Below are positions 48,599-49,487 of a DNA stretch of 49,487 nt, in pieces (positions within the stretch are counted from its first letter, which is position 1; the number at the start of each line of letters is the position of its first letter). The stretch covers positions 1 to 49,487 of IMG/VR virus record IMGVR_UViG_3300035183_000812. One strand, 5' to 3'. The notes below the pieces were generated by a model. It was not told the origin of the DNA, made no database searches, and saw nothing but the letters and a program-made list of their open reading frames with translations. Made by a program: the position numbers and the translations under genes. This DNA is from a virus.

Positions 48599-49487
48599 CT
48601 ACCTATCTGGCCTATGGTGCGTGTCTTCCAATTCTACGCTCACGATGATGTCGGCGCGCACGGCTGGCCCGACTCGTATATCGGCGATAGCTGAAACACG
48701 GAGCGCCCGCAGCAGAGTGGCACGCTTGCTGCTAGTATAGTCAGCGTGCGCAAATGTGTAATCTAGCACAGTCCGCGCGCGGACCAGCCACGGCGCGCTG
48801 ATGCCAGCGATAAGGCCGGTCGCAAATTGCGGTCGCCGCCACGCCTTGTGCTGCTCCGGCTCGAACAGGGCGGCCAGGAACCTGGACTTCGGGAGCACTT
48901 TCGTGGCTGCAATCAACGCTAGCAGATTGCGAGCGCACTTAGCATGCATGTAGTGCGGATGTTCGGCCAGCACCAGCCTGGTGCCCATGACTCGCGCTGG
49001 AGTGACGAGCATCAGGCGGCGGGCGACCTGAGCCGCGTAGAAGACCTCGCCGCCGCCCTTCGCCACCCTGTGCGGAAGCAGCTTGAACACCGGCGGCTTG
49101 TGCCACCGGCGCCAGGCCCTGACGCGCTGGTGCTGCACCAACTCGATGCCACGGGCGAAGCGCGAGGTTGGAAGCCACGGACCAACGTCATTTTCGCTCG
49201 CCAGCGGGTTGAAGCAGATGCTGATCCTATCTCTCGGGCCAAGATTTCTGAGCCACGGAGGGGCCAGTATGGACCTGGCGAGCCTGGACAGGATAATTGG
49301 GGCGCGCAATTCGCCGCGGAACTTCGTTCCCTGCCTGGTTTTGCGGTCAACCAGGGGTTCGATGCACGCTGCAACGCGGCCCCGGAGCGCGGCGATCGTC
49401 CCTTCGGTTGGTGCCCGGCGCATGCAGCCGCCTGGCGATGGAGCGAGCGCCTCCGCGTGGACGAATCTGGATGCCACGAGGCGCGGA
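48599..49487 (-). CDS. Unrecognised virion-module protein, C-terminal part (continues at base 1-705)
   Basis: This is the 3' part of the gene whose 5' part lies at 705-1. The duplicated terminal repeat is why it appears twice at its middle. The C-terminal 290 residues are basic, with many Arg/Leu/Ala residues and a run of predicted beta-strand at the end (RVGPAVRADIIVSVELED). It is followed 5 bases later by a 105-residue beta-rich gene and then by a DUF1320-like connector, so a role in the tail or neck is plausible. No family match is recognised. Confidence 0.7.
   Translation of the reverse strand, partial: PRLVASRFVHAEALAPSPGGCMRRAPTEGTIAALRGRVAACIEPLVDRKTRQGTKFRGELRAPIILSRLARSILAPPWLRNLGPRDRISICFNPLASENDVGPWLPTSRFARGIELVQHQRVRAWRRWHKPPVFKLLPHRVAKGGGEVFYAAQVARRLMLVTPARVMGTRLVLAEHPHYMHAKCARNLLALIAATKVLPKSRFLAALFEPEQHKAWRRPQFATGLIAGISAPWLVRARTVLDYTFAHADYTSSKRATLLRALRVSAIADIRVGPAVRADIIVSVELEDTHHRPDR
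49361..49487. repeat. Right copy of 127-bp terminal direct repeat
   Basis: Exact copy of bases 1-127. Removing one copy gives a 49,360-bp circle. All minus-strand genes near 48-49 kb then continue into those at 1-8 kb as one leftward operon. Confidence 0.95.

Noticed and set aside
1-49487. CRISPR array, tRNA, rRNA, insertion sequence
   Set aside because: No regularly spaced direct repeats with unique spacers, no cloverleaf with a T-loop TTCGANT box and no transposase were seen by reading; a dedicated tRNA search was not run.

Overview
The window is one complete circular virus-like chromosome, seen as an assembly contig. The first 127 bases recur exactly as the last 127 bases, so the unit length is 49,360 bp, and one gene runs across the join. 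The DNA is GC-rich, the genes are packed with start/stop overlaps, and many have strong GGAGG ribosome binding sites. Terminase, portal, major capsid, decoration and head-maturation proteins identify a tailed bacteriophage (head genes resemble the Mu/lambda type). I see no integrase, tRNA, rRNA, CRISPR array, transposase, DNA polymerase, primase or replicative helicase. The host cannot be named from this sequence; a GC-rich bacterium is the simplest guess.

The genome has two transcriptional arms that diverge from a non-coding region at 8.24-8.80 kb, which holds a long AT-rich inverted repeat and iteron-like GGGGCCCC palindromes (candidate origin and/or divergent promoter). The arms converge at about 39.0-40.4 kb. 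The leftward arm runs 8.2 kb to 1, across the join, and on from 49.36 to 40.35 kb. It encodes large disordered or coiled virion-like proteins, head-tail connector genes, the large terminase, prohead protease/scaffold, decoration protein and major capsid protein. The rightward arm starts with small genes separated by perfect hairpin terminators, including four divergent tandem paralogues (9.6-11.9 kb) whose coding DNA is itself full of perfect inverted repeats.

Next comes the most striking locus (12.6-16.7 kb): a MoxR/RavA-like AAA+ ATPase, a ViaA-like VWA protein, an unrecognised 258-residue protein and a retron-like reverse transcriptase, followed by a structured non-coding stretch bounded by complementary 9-bp arms. 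A consensus promoter at 16,950 then opens a set of six small helical proteins, a YqaJ-type exonuclease, a RecT-type annealing protein and three unrecognised genes.

After a second hairpin-rich non-coding region (22.8-23.3 kb) come a lipoprotein, a PD-(D/E)XK nuclease, several small membrane proteins, an adenine methyltransferase, a papain-like protease, a Cro/CI-type regulator, a terminase-small-like protein, a disordered protein, three large unrecognised proteins, a two-frame gene with an A9 slippery run, and the portal. A lone ParB-like protein with a degenerate methyltransferase domain sits in the convergence zone. Structural genes therefore lie on both strands: portal and the likely small terminase on plus, large terminase and capsid on minus.
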